Positions 7,516 to 14,657 of a stretch of DNA of 24,249 nt are shown here, piece after piece. Source of the stretch: JANYCG01 sp031365665 (GTDB taxonomy: Bacteria; Pseudomonadota; Gammaproteobacteria; Burkholderiales; Burkholderiaceae_C). Where the stretch lies: NCBI GenBank assembly GCA_031365665.1, contig JANLYO010000165.1, positions 1-24,249 on the forward strand. The letters are read 5' to 3'. The notes beneath the pieces were generated by a model. The model had not been told where the DNA came from and searched no databases. It saw nothing but the letters and a program-made list of their open reading frames with translations. The translations under genes and the position numbers were made by a program. Positions within the stretch are counted from its first letter, which is position 1, and every line of letters starts with the position of its first letter.

Positions 7516-10500
7516 TTACGCCGTCAGGCGGGGGGCCGCCAGCCGATGTTCCTGCTCGCCACCTTCCACTGCCTTCACCACGCCGCGCCCAAACCGCAAG
7601 TACAGCGCAGGAACGATAAAGAGGTTCAGCAATGTCGAAGTGACCAATCCACCAAGGATCACGACCGCCATCGGAAATTCGATTTCATGACCCGGCAAAT
7701 TGCCATAAATCACCAGCGGGACAATCGCCAGCGCGGTGGCGCCAGTGGTCATCAAGATCGGCGACAGGCGCTCGCGCGCGCCGCGCAGCACCAGACCCAG
7801 GCCAAAAGGCTCCCCCTCGTATTTCTCCAGATGCTGGAAGTGGCTGATCATCATGATGCCATTGCGCGCGGCAATGCCCAGCACCGTGAGGAAGCCCACC
7901 AATGACCCCAAGGAAATGACGCCGCCGCCGAAAAATGACGCCAGGATGCCGCCAACCAGCGCGAACGGCAGCGTAAGGAAAGTCATGGTGGCGAGGCGCC
8001 AGTCGCCAAGACTCAGGTGCAAAAGCAGAAAAATGGAAACAGCGGCAAGCAGGGAATACAGCGTGATGCGGGTCCGTGCGGCGCGAAGCTCCGCATATTC
8101 ACCCTGCAAGACAGCGCGGTAACCGATTGGCAGATCGATTTTGTGGATGCGCGCCTGCACGTCCTCGGCCACCGCCGCCAGATCCCGCCCTTTGACGTTG
8201 GAGTGCACGTCGATGCGGCGCGAACCGCCCTCGCGGCTGATGCTGTTGGGGGTGGGCGCGATGCGCACGTCGGCCACTTCCGACAGCCGCACGGTTTTGC
8301 CGGTCGGGGTGTTGATCAGCATCTGCTGCAGCGCTTGAAGGCTGTGGCGCGACTCCTTATCCGTCCAAACATGCACGTCGTAGGTGCGCCCGCCGTTGAA
8401 GATGTCGCCCACCTCGTTGCCGGCCACAATCGCCGCCGACGCGCGGCGCACGTCGCCCGGTTTGAGCCCGTATTTCTGCGCCTCCTCCAGCTTCACGCGC
8501 ACCTGCACCTGCGGCACCTCGACCATCAGTTCTTTATGCAGCGCATCAACACCAGGGACTTCCGCCATCGCAACGCGGACTTCCTCCGCCTTGTCGCGCA
8601 GCGTCTGCAGATCCGGGCCGTAGATGCGCACGACGATGGCCTCGCCCGCGCCGGTGAGCACCTCGCGGATGCGCTCCTTCAGGTAGGTCTGCAGGTCGCG
8701 GTACAGCCCTGGATAACCATCCACCATCGCACCCACGTCGGCCACAGCTTTTTCATAATTGACCTTCGGATCCACGCTGATCCAGTTCTCGCCGAAATAA
8801 ACGCCGTAGACCTCGTCCGCCAGGAAGGCCTGCCCGATGTGCGCGCCAAAGTTGCGCACGCCGGGGATGGCGCGCAGCTCTTTGCTGGCGCGTGTGGTGA
8901 TGCGCAACATCTCCGGGTGCGAGGTGCTCGGTTCCGTGACCCAGTGCATCAGGAAATCGCGCTCCTTGAAATCGGGCAGGAGTGAGTGGCCCAGGAGCGG
9001 CCACATGGCAAAACCCGCCAGCGTGACCACTGCCACAGCGACATAGGACGGGAGTGGCGTGCGGGTAGTCTTTTCCAGCAGTTTCCCGTAACCCAAAACC
9101 AGCCATTTGACGAGCGGCGACTCCCGGCCTTTGAGCGGGGCATTCCGCAGCATGATCAGGCTCAAAGCGGGCGTAACCGTCACAGCGACCAGCATTGAGG
9201 CCAACATGGCCAGCACGTAGGCTGTCACCAGCGGCTTGAAGAACGCGCCCGAGAGGCCTTCCATGAAGAAGACCGGCAACACCGCCAACACAATGATCAA
9301 GGTGGCATAGAGAATCGGTGTGCGCACTTCCATCGTGGCATCCAAAATCACACCTGCGGTGGACTGGCTGCCGCCTTCCCGTCGATGCTGGCGCAGACGT
9401 CGCATGATGTTTTCTATGCCGATGATGGCGTCGTCCACGACCCCGCCCAGAGCGATCACAAAACCCGCCAGCACCATGGTGTTCACCGAAGCGCCAGCCA
9501 AAAACATCACCAAGCCGCCCGCCAGCAAAGAAAGCGGAATCGCCACAATGGCGATCAGCGCGGCGCGGATGTCGTACAGGAAAGCGACAAGGATGATGAT
9601 CACAAGAAGGCAACCGAGCAGCAGGGCGTTGGAAAGATTGGTGATCGAATCTTCAATAAACGTGGCAGGGCGGAATATCTTGGTGTCAATTTCCACACCT
9701 GGCAGACCGGGCTTCATCGCCTCCAGCGCCGATTCCACGCCACGTGTGACTTCCAGCGTATTGCCCCAGGGAAACTTCTCCACGATGAGCATCAGGCCAG
9801 GGCCATCATTGATCACCGCGTCCCCGATCATGTCGGGCGGCGCATACAGAATTTTCGCCACGTCCCCCAACAGCAACGGTTTGCCATTGCGCACCTTGAT
9901 CGGCACCAAGGCCAGCGTCTCGGGCGTCTGGCCGGAGGAAGTGTGCAACACCTCCATGCGCTGGTTGGGCGTGTCGATGAAACCGCCGGTGCCGATGTGG
10001 GCGCCCTTGGAATAACGCAGGAGGCCCACGTCCAGGGCGTCCGAGACTTCCTCCTGCACCTCATCCAGCGTCACCCCAAGTGTGGCCAGCTTTTCCGGAT
10101 CCACCACCACCTGCAGCATCTTCAACTGTTCGCCCCAGATCGCGATATTCGCCACGCCCGGAACCCCCAACAAACGGGCGCGGATGGTCCAGTAGGCCAG
10201 CATGGACAGATCCATCACCGACTTATCTTTTGACGTGACGCCGATTTTCATGACACGGCTGGTGGACGACAAGGGTGGCATCATGTGCGGGGGGGCTGCC
10301 CAAGTCGGCAGACTTGAGGTGGCAATTGCCACCCGCTCCGTCACAAGTTGCCGCGCCTGCAGCTCGTCTACGCCGGGTTTGAAGATCATGACCACCGACG
10401 AGAGGTCAGACACCGACTTGGAGCGCAATTGCGCCATGCCGGGAATGCCGCTCAAGGCGTTCTCCAGGGGCACGGTGACGAGGGACTCCACTTCCGCAGG

Positions 10501-10671
10501 GGACAGGCCCAGGCAAATGGTCTGGATTTCAACCTTGGTCGGGGCGAATTCCGGAAAAACGTCGATAGGCAATTGCTGGAAGCGCAGTGAGCCCAGGTAC
10601 ACCAGCACCACACCAATCGCCACGAAGACGAAGCGAAACCGCAGGCTAGAGGCAACAATCCAACGCATCAT
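7516..10671 (-). CDS. RND permease 1, heavy-metal-efflux (CzcA/CusA) type
   Basis: A 1051-residue inner-membrane pump with normal RND length and layout: a first helix (about 12-30), a large periplasmic loop, helices 2-6 (about 345-510), a second periplasmic loop, and helices 8-12 near the C terminus. Typical HME features are PIDVFPEF at 35-42, VPGVANIAIWG at 170-180, and the TM4 motif VVDDAIIGIEN at 411-421. By alignment to CzcA, Asp413 matches D408 and Glu420 matches E415, while the first acidic position (D402) is Ala407. The late-helix motif is AARNGIMMISH. An AGGAG lies upstream of the start, where two ATGs are adjacent (10671 or 10668). HME-RND proteins export divalent or monovalent metal ions by proton antiport, usually with adaptor and outer-membrane partners; only a stub adaptor is encoded 23 bases upstream. 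Metal specificity cannot be called. Confidence 0.9.
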   Translation of the reverse strand: MMRWIVASSLRFRFVFVAIGVVLVYLGSLRFQQLPIDVFPEFAPTKVEIQTICLGLSPAEVESLVTVPLENALSGIPGMAQLRSKSVSDLSSVVMIFKPGVDELQARQLVTERVAIATSSLPTWAAPPHMMPPLSSTSRVMKIGVTSKDKSVMDLSMLAYWTIRARLLGVPGVANIAIWGEQLKMLQVVVDPEKLATLGVTLDEVQEEVSDALDVGLLRYSKGAHIGTGGFIDTPNQRMEVLHTSSGQTPETLALVPIKVRNGKPLLLGDVAKILYAPPDMIGDAVINDGPGLMLIVEKFPWGNTLEVTRGVESALEAMKPGLPGVEIDTKIFRPATFIEDSITNLSNALLLGCLLVIIILVAFLYDIRAALIAIVAIPLSLLAGGLVMFLAGASVNTMVLAGFVIALGGVVDDAIIGIENIMRRLRQHRREGGSQSTAGVILDATMEVRTPILYATLIIVLAVLPVFFMEGLSGAFFKPLVTAYVLAMLASMLVAVTVTPALSLIMLRNAPLKGRESPLVKWLVLGYGKLLEKTTRTPLPSYVAVAVVTLAGFAMWPLLGHSLLPDFKERDFLMHWVTEPSTSHPEMLRITTRASKELRAIPGVRNFGAHIGQAFLADEVYGVYFGENWISVDPKVNYEKAVADVGAMVDGYPGLYRDLQTYLKERIREVLTGAGEAIVVRIYGPDLQTLRDKAEEVRVAMAEVPGVDALHKELMVEVPQVQVRVKLEEAQKYGLKPGDVRRASAAIVAGNEVGDIFNGGRTYDVHVWTDKESRHSLQALQQMLINTPTGKTVRLSEVADVRIAPTPNSISREGGSRRIDVHSNVKGRDLAAVAEDVQARIHKIDLPIGYRAVLQGEYAELRAARTRITLYSLLAAVSIFLLLHLSLGDWRLATMTFLTLPFALVGGILASFFGGGVISLGSLVGFLTVLGIAARNGIMMISHFQHLEKYEGEPFGLGLVLRGARERLSPILMTTGATALAIVPLVIYGNLPGHEIEFPMAVVILGGLVTSTLLNLFIVPALYLRFGRGVVKAVEGGEQEHRLAAPRLTA

Positions 10672-10694
10672 GGCCGTCTCCTGGTGGACCGGGC

Positions 10695-11153
10695 TCAGTG
10701 GCCCACGCCTTTTTCCGCGCCGTACAACTCTGCGACGCCGACGGTGACGATCTTGGTGCCGGGGGCGGGGCCCTCCTTCAACACCACTTTGTTGCCCTTG
10801 ATGCTGGCGACCACCACACTTTGCCGGACAAACGTCAGCGGCTGGGGCATGGTGTAGACCCAGGTGCCGCCGCCGATATCGTACAAGATGGCGGCGTAAG
10901 GCGCAGACAGCTCAGTGCTGCCTTCTCTGGCCACTTCCCCGGTTTGGATATCAAGCCGTTTGGCAGCTTTTTCGGTCACCGTGACGCGTTTGACCTTGGA
11001 GCCTTCGATGGCCTCGACTTTGGCCGGCCGATCCTTTTTGGCCGACGGCGCAGCGTCCCCCGCAGCCATGGCCAAACTGCCCGCCAATTGCAGAGCTGCC
11101 GCGCCCAGCGTGAATGCCGCACCCGCGCTGGCCTGCCAAATGTGCCTGTTCAT
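10695..11153 (-). CDS. Stub RND adaptor (isolated C-terminal membrane-proximal domain)
   Basis: A 152-residue secreted protein. The start at 11153 has CGGAG eight bases upstream and opens a signal peptide (residues 1-30, LAGSLAMAAG); the longer frame to 11246 is within the end of RND permease 2. The mature part matches only the last segment of CzcB/CusB/HlyD-type adaptors: SAPYAAILYDIGGGTWVYT (83-101), PQPLTFVRQSVVV, and the familiar adaptor tail VGVAELYGAEKGVGH (138-152). The lipoyl/barrel-sandwich domain and the alpha-hairpin are absent. It is not simply a decayed gene: it has its own signal peptide, ribosome site and close spacing (29 and 23 bases) between two intact RND genes. It probably docks on one or both pumps at the membrane-proximal face. 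How a link to an outer-membrane channel is made is unknown. Confidence 0.82.
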   Translation of the reverse strand: MNRHIWQASAGAAFTLGAAALQLAGSLAMAAGDAAPSAKKDRPAKVEAIEGSKVKRVTVTEKAAKRLDIQTGEVAREGSTELSAPYAAILYDIGGGTWVYTMPQPLTFVRQSVVVASIKGNKVVLKEGPAPGTKIVTVGVAELYGAEKGVGH

Positions 11154-11182
11154 ATGTTGTTCTCCGGTTGGGGCCGCCGCAT

Positions 11183-14100
11183 TCAGGCGCTGGCGGGTTT
11201 CAAATCCAGATTGGCAGCCGATGACGCGCCTGCGCCGAAACGGCAATACAAAGCGGGCACAGCCACCAGGCTGATCACGGCTGAGGCCAATATGCCGCCT
11301 ATCGCCGCCACCGCCAAGGGGTGGACGATCTCAAGCCCCGCCGAGTTGCCCAAAACGACAAACGGCAGGAAAAAGAGGATCAACGCGATGGCGCTGGTGG
11401 CCACCGGAAAAAACCGCTCCGTCATGCCCCGCAGCACCATGGATTCGCCGAAAGGCTCACCGCCAGCATGTTCCAGCCGATGGAAATGCCGCACCAGAAG
11501 GATGCCGTTGCGGGCTGCCAGCGCCATGGCAGCGGCAATTCCCAGGAGCGACCCTAACGTAAATTCACCGCCACCAATCGCGACCGCGATGAGGCAGCCC
11601 AGCACCGTCAACGGCAGACTCAGCACGGACAACAGCGCCAGGCGCCAACTGCCCAGCGCCGCCTGCAGAATCAGAAACGACACCAGCGCTGCGCCAGCCA
11701 CATAAGCTGACAGCGATTTGAGCGTGGCGCGGCGCGAGAAATGCTCGCCCAGCACCTGTGCGTGGTACTCGAACGGGAAGTTGACTTCCTTGATGCGTTT
11801 GGCCGCCTCGCGCGAAACCGCGCCCAAATCAAAATCTTCGTTGACGCCGGCTGAAACGTCGATGCGCCGCGACACGCCGTGGCGGCGGATCACGCCGGGG
11901 GCCGAGACCGTGCGCACATCGGCGACGTCGGCCAGGCGCACCTGTGTGCCCTTGGGCGTCTCGACATCGATCAACATGTCGCGGATGCTGGCCAGATTGG
12001 CACGCACCTCGGGCACGCCCCAGATCACCACGTCGAACACTTTTTGATCCTCAAACAGCGAGCCGACGGTGATGCCCGCCACCATGGACGACGCGGCGCG
12101 GCGCACGTCGCCCGGTTTGAGGCCGTAGGCGCGGGCCTTGTCCAGATCCACTTTGACTTCGATGGTGGTTTTGTCCTCGGGGATTTCCGTCTTCGCGTTT
12201 TCGATGCCTTCTATTTTCGCCAGGACGCCCCGGATCTCCTCGGCTTTGGCGCGGATGATGGCGGCGTCGTGCCCGTAGACGCGTACCGTGATCTGGTCTT
12301 CGCCGCCGGTGATGGCGGCGCGCAGCTGCTTGGAGAGGAAGGTTGTCAGCTCGCCCTGCATGCCGGGGTATTGGGTGATGGCCAGCCGCATCGCGTCCAT
12401 GGTGTCGTCGTAGTCGGCAGCGGGGTCGATGTTGACCCACACTTCGGCGGAATTGACATCGGCCGCGTCGTCAGACAACACCGCGCGGCCCACGTGCGCT
12501 GCCGCGTTGCGCACCCCTGGGATGCCGCGCAAGTCGCGGATCAACGCAGAAGTCGAGCGGTTCATCGCCGTCAGCGAGGTGCCCGCCGCGCTGGTCCATT
12601 CGATCAACACGTCGGTCTCTTTGAAACTCGGCACGAGCGAGCGCTCCATCTGCGTCCAGATGGCATACGCCGCCGGGATCGACGCCAGCCCCAACACCAT
12701 GGCCGGCAGCGCGGCGCGCGGCATGGTGGCAGAGACACGGTTCCAGGCGCGTTGCATGCCGCCGGCCAGGCCCGACCCGTTTTCGCTGAGCACGGGCGCG
12801 CCGCCAATCAGCATCACCGCAAGCGCGGGCGTCGCCACCAGCGCCATGGCCATGGACGCCGCAACCGCCAGCAGGTAAGACCAGGCCAAGGGCTCGAAAA
12901 ACGGGGCCGAGGCCCCGCTCATGAAAAACGACGGCACGACCGCAAGCATGATGATCAGGGTTGCGAACAGCATCGGACGGCGCACTTCCAGCACAGCGTC
13001 CGTGATCAAGCCGAAGCGGGAAGCGGTGTCGGCCCCGGCAGGCGCCGCGCGCAGGCGCCTCAGCACGTTGCTGGCGTCGTGGATGGCGTCATCCACCACG
13101 ACGCTGACGGCCAGCATCAAACCCGCCATCACCATCATGTTGACGTTGACGCCGCGCAGGTGCAGCACCAGGCCGGCGGCGAACAGCGACAGCGGCACCA
13201 CCAGCGCGGCGACCAGCGCGGCGCGCCAGTTGCCCATGAGGGCAAACAGGGCCAGCACCAAGAGGACGTAAGCGCAGGCGGTGGCCAGCGCCAGGTTCTT
13301 CTCGGCCCGCTCGATGAAACTGGCGGGGCGGTAGATGGCGGTGTCGATTTCGATGCCCTTCATGCCCTGCTTGAGCTCTTCCATCGCCGCCTCAACGCCG
13401 AGCGTCACCTCCACCGTATTGGCGCCGGGGAATTTCTCCACCACCAGCATCAGGCCCGGACCGTCTTTGAGGATGGCATCGCCGATCAAGGGCTGGCTGT
13501 CCTCAACCACCTTGGTCACGTCACCCAGCGCAATGGCGGTGCCAAACACAGGCACCTTGGCAAAACTCTCGGCTGAGATGGTGGGCGAAATGTGGCGCAC
13601 GCCCAGACGCTGGTTGGGTGTGTCGATGAAACCGCCTGAGCCCGGCGTGGAGGAGTTCAAAAACGTCAGAGGCGAAGCCCACACTGACTCGCCTGCCGTT
13701 TTCACCACCTGTTCCAGGGTCACACCCTTGCCGTGCAGCCGCGCCGGATCCACCAGCACCTGCAGCTGGCGGTTGCGCATGCCCCACACCGAAACGTTGG
13801 CGACTCCGGGCACCCCCACCAGGCGCGGCACGATGTTCCAGCGCGCCTGCACCGACATGTCGATCAGCGAGACGGTTTTGGAACTCAGGCCAATGTTCAA
13901 AATGCGGCTGCCTGACGACACCGGCTGCAGCAGGATCGGCGGGCTGGACACGTTGGGCAGAGCGTGCGCCTGCACCAGGCGCTCCTGCACCATCTGGCGC
14001 GCCTTGAGCAGGTCGGTGCCGGGGGCGAAAAACATTTCGATCGACGACAGGCCGGTGATCGACTCGGACTCGATCGAGCGCAGCCACGGCACGCCATTGA

Positions 14101-14320
14101 GCAGGTCAGCCTCCATCGGGACGGTGATGAGTGACTCGACTTCGGAGGTGGACAGCCCCAAGGCTTCGGTGCTGACCTTCAGCGCCATCATCGAAAACTC
14201 GGGGATCACGTCCAGCTGCAGGCTCTTGAGCCGCCAGACACCGGCCACCAGCAACATGGCCGCCAAAGCGACGATGAGGACGCGGAGGCGGACGCTGGAA
14301 TCGATGACGTTTTGCAACAT
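11183..14320 (-). CDS. RND permease 2, divergent heavy-metal-efflux type
   Basis: A 1045-residue RND pump. The start at 14320 has GGAGG six bases upstream and aligns with the first residues of RND permease 1 (MLQNVIDSSVRLRV versus MRWIVASSLRFRF); an in-frame ATG at 14374 has no such support. The architecture is full length. In TM4 the motif is VVVDDAIHDASN at 407-418: the Asp pair (410-411) is kept, but the position of the conserved Glu of CzcA/CusA-type motifs (VEN/IEN) is Ser417, and His414 and Asp415 are added. The late helix has AARNGILLVRH. It shares PNQR, VPGVAN and GLKPGDVRRA motifs with RND permease 1, so the two are paralogues that may form a mixed trimer, as MdtB/MdtC do. It is the first gene of the inferred operon, behind a leader with repeated operator-like elements. 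Confidence 0.88.
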   Translation of the reverse strand: MLQNVIDSSVRLRVLIVALAAMLLVAGVWRLKSLQLDVIPEFSMMALKVSTEALGLSTSEVESLITVPMEADLLNGVPWLRSIESESITGLSSIEMFFAPGTDLLKARQMVQERLVQAHALPNVSSPPILLQPVSSGSRILNIGLSSKTVSLIDMSVQARWNIVPRLVGVPGVANVSVWGMRNRQLQVLVDPARLHGKGVTLEQVVKTAGESVWASPLTFLNSSTPGSGGFIDTPNQRLGVRHISPTISAESFAKVPVFGTAIALGDVTKVVEDSQPLIGDAILKDGPGLMLVVEKFPGANTVEVTLGVEAAMEELKQGMKGIEIDTAIYRPASFIERAEKNLALATACAYVLLVLALFALMGNWRAALVAALVVPLSLFAAGLVLHLRGVNVNMMVMAGLMLAVSVVVDDAIHDASNVLRRLRAAPAGADTASRFGLITDAVLEVRRPMLFATLIIMLAVVPSFFMSGASAPFFEPLAWSYLLAVAASMAMALVATPALAVMLIGGAPVLSENGSGLAGGMQRAWNRVSATMPRAALPAMVLGLASIPAAYAIWTQMERSLVPSFKETDVLIEWTSAAGTSLTAMNRSTSALIRDLRGIPGVRNAAAHVGRAVLSDDAADVNSAEVWVNIDPAADYDDTMDAMRLAITQYPGMQGELTTFLSKQLRAAITGGEDQITVRVYGHDAAIIRAKAEEIRGVLAKIEGIENAKTEIPEDKTTIEVKVDLDKARAYGLKPGDVRRAASSMVAGITVGSLFEDQKVFDVVIWGVPEVRANLASIRDMLIDVETPKGTQVRLADVADVRTVSAPGVIRRHGVSRRIDVSAGVNEDFDLGAVSREAAKRIKEVNFPFEYHAQVLGEHFSRRATLKSLSAYVAGAALVSFLILQAALGSWRLALLSVLSLPLTVLGCLIAVAIGGGEFTLGSLLGIAAAMALAARNGILLVRHFHRLEHAGGEPFGESMVLRGMTERFFPVATSAIALILFFLPFVVLGNSAGLEIVHPLAVAAIGGILASAVISLVAVPALYCRFGAGASSAANLDLKPASA

Positions 14321-14489
14321 GACATCCTCCCTGGACGGTTGGCTGACTCTGCTGAATCGTGGCTTTGCGATCACGCTTTGGAGAAATCAGGAAACCGGTG
14401 GGATTTCCTGGACTTCAAAAGCCGGCCGATCAATCGACCAACAAAACCAGCACTTCTTTTCGCTTCAATTTACAAGCCACGCTAACAGT
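14321..14489. other. Leader of the export operon, no gene seen
   Basis: Together with the operator-like array and the stretch up to 14629, this 337-base gap separates the porin gene from RND permease 2. I see no signal-bearing or RBS-supported ORF here. On the reverse strand TTGACG (14502-14507, revcomp) followed after 17 bases by TAGCGT is a possible weak sigma-70 promoter inside the repeat array. About 165 bases of untranslated leader would then precede the ATG at 14320. Confidence 0.4.
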
Positions 14490-14557
14490 CGTGTTTGACA
14501 CCGTCAATCAATTGACACGTATTGATACTTTTCTCACAAATTGATACGTATTTATAC
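14490..14557. promoter_or_regulatory. Operator-like repeat array upstream of the export operon
   Basis: TTGACACGTATTGATAC at 14512-14528 and TTGATACGTATTTATAC at 14541-14557 differ at two of 17 bases and lie 29 bases apart in the same orientation. A third, partial copy, CGTGTTTGACAC, is at 14490-14501, and GTCAAT-CA-ATTGAC at 14503-14516 is a perfect palindrome. The core resembles an ideal palindrome TTGATACGTATCAA, which would suit a dimeric repressor of the TetR type or similar, but the regulator is not in the window. The array is local AT-rich DNA in the only long gap before the eight-gene operon, so control of that operon is the likely purpose. Confidence 0.5.
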
Positions 14558-14629
14558 TGAACTAATTCGCAGTTAAAGGGCAAGTCCCCTTGCAAAGTGT
14601 CCGCTGGAAGCGCCAGAAACCCGCCACCA

Positions 14630-14657
14630 GGGAGCTTAAGCGTCCTTTACAGCTCCC
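14630..14657 (-). terminator. Hairpin directly after the porin stop codon
   Basis: Perfect 7-base arms, GGGAGCT at 14630-14636 and AGCTCCC at 14651-14657, enclose a 14-base loop and touch the TAG stop of the porin gene. No T-run follows on the reverse strand, so this may be a mRNA-stabilising 3' hairpin or a Rho-linked end and not a full intrinsic terminator. Confidence 0.35.

Noticed and set aside
8017..8985. A 322-codon forward open frame opposite RND permease 1
   Set aside because: Same shadow composition, with no domain or signal; the reverse-strand RND frame explains the region fully.
10695..11153. The stub adaptor as a pseudogene of a full adaptor
   Set aside because: It has its own signal peptide, ribosome site, intact frame and tight operon spacing, and no remnants of the missing domains lie in the 29-base gap upstream.
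11879..13576. A 565-codon open frame on the forward strand opposite RND permease 2
   Set aside because: It is rich in His, Arg, Gln and Gly, has no recognisable motif or ribosome site, and is a GC-driven antisense shadow of a clearly real RND gene.
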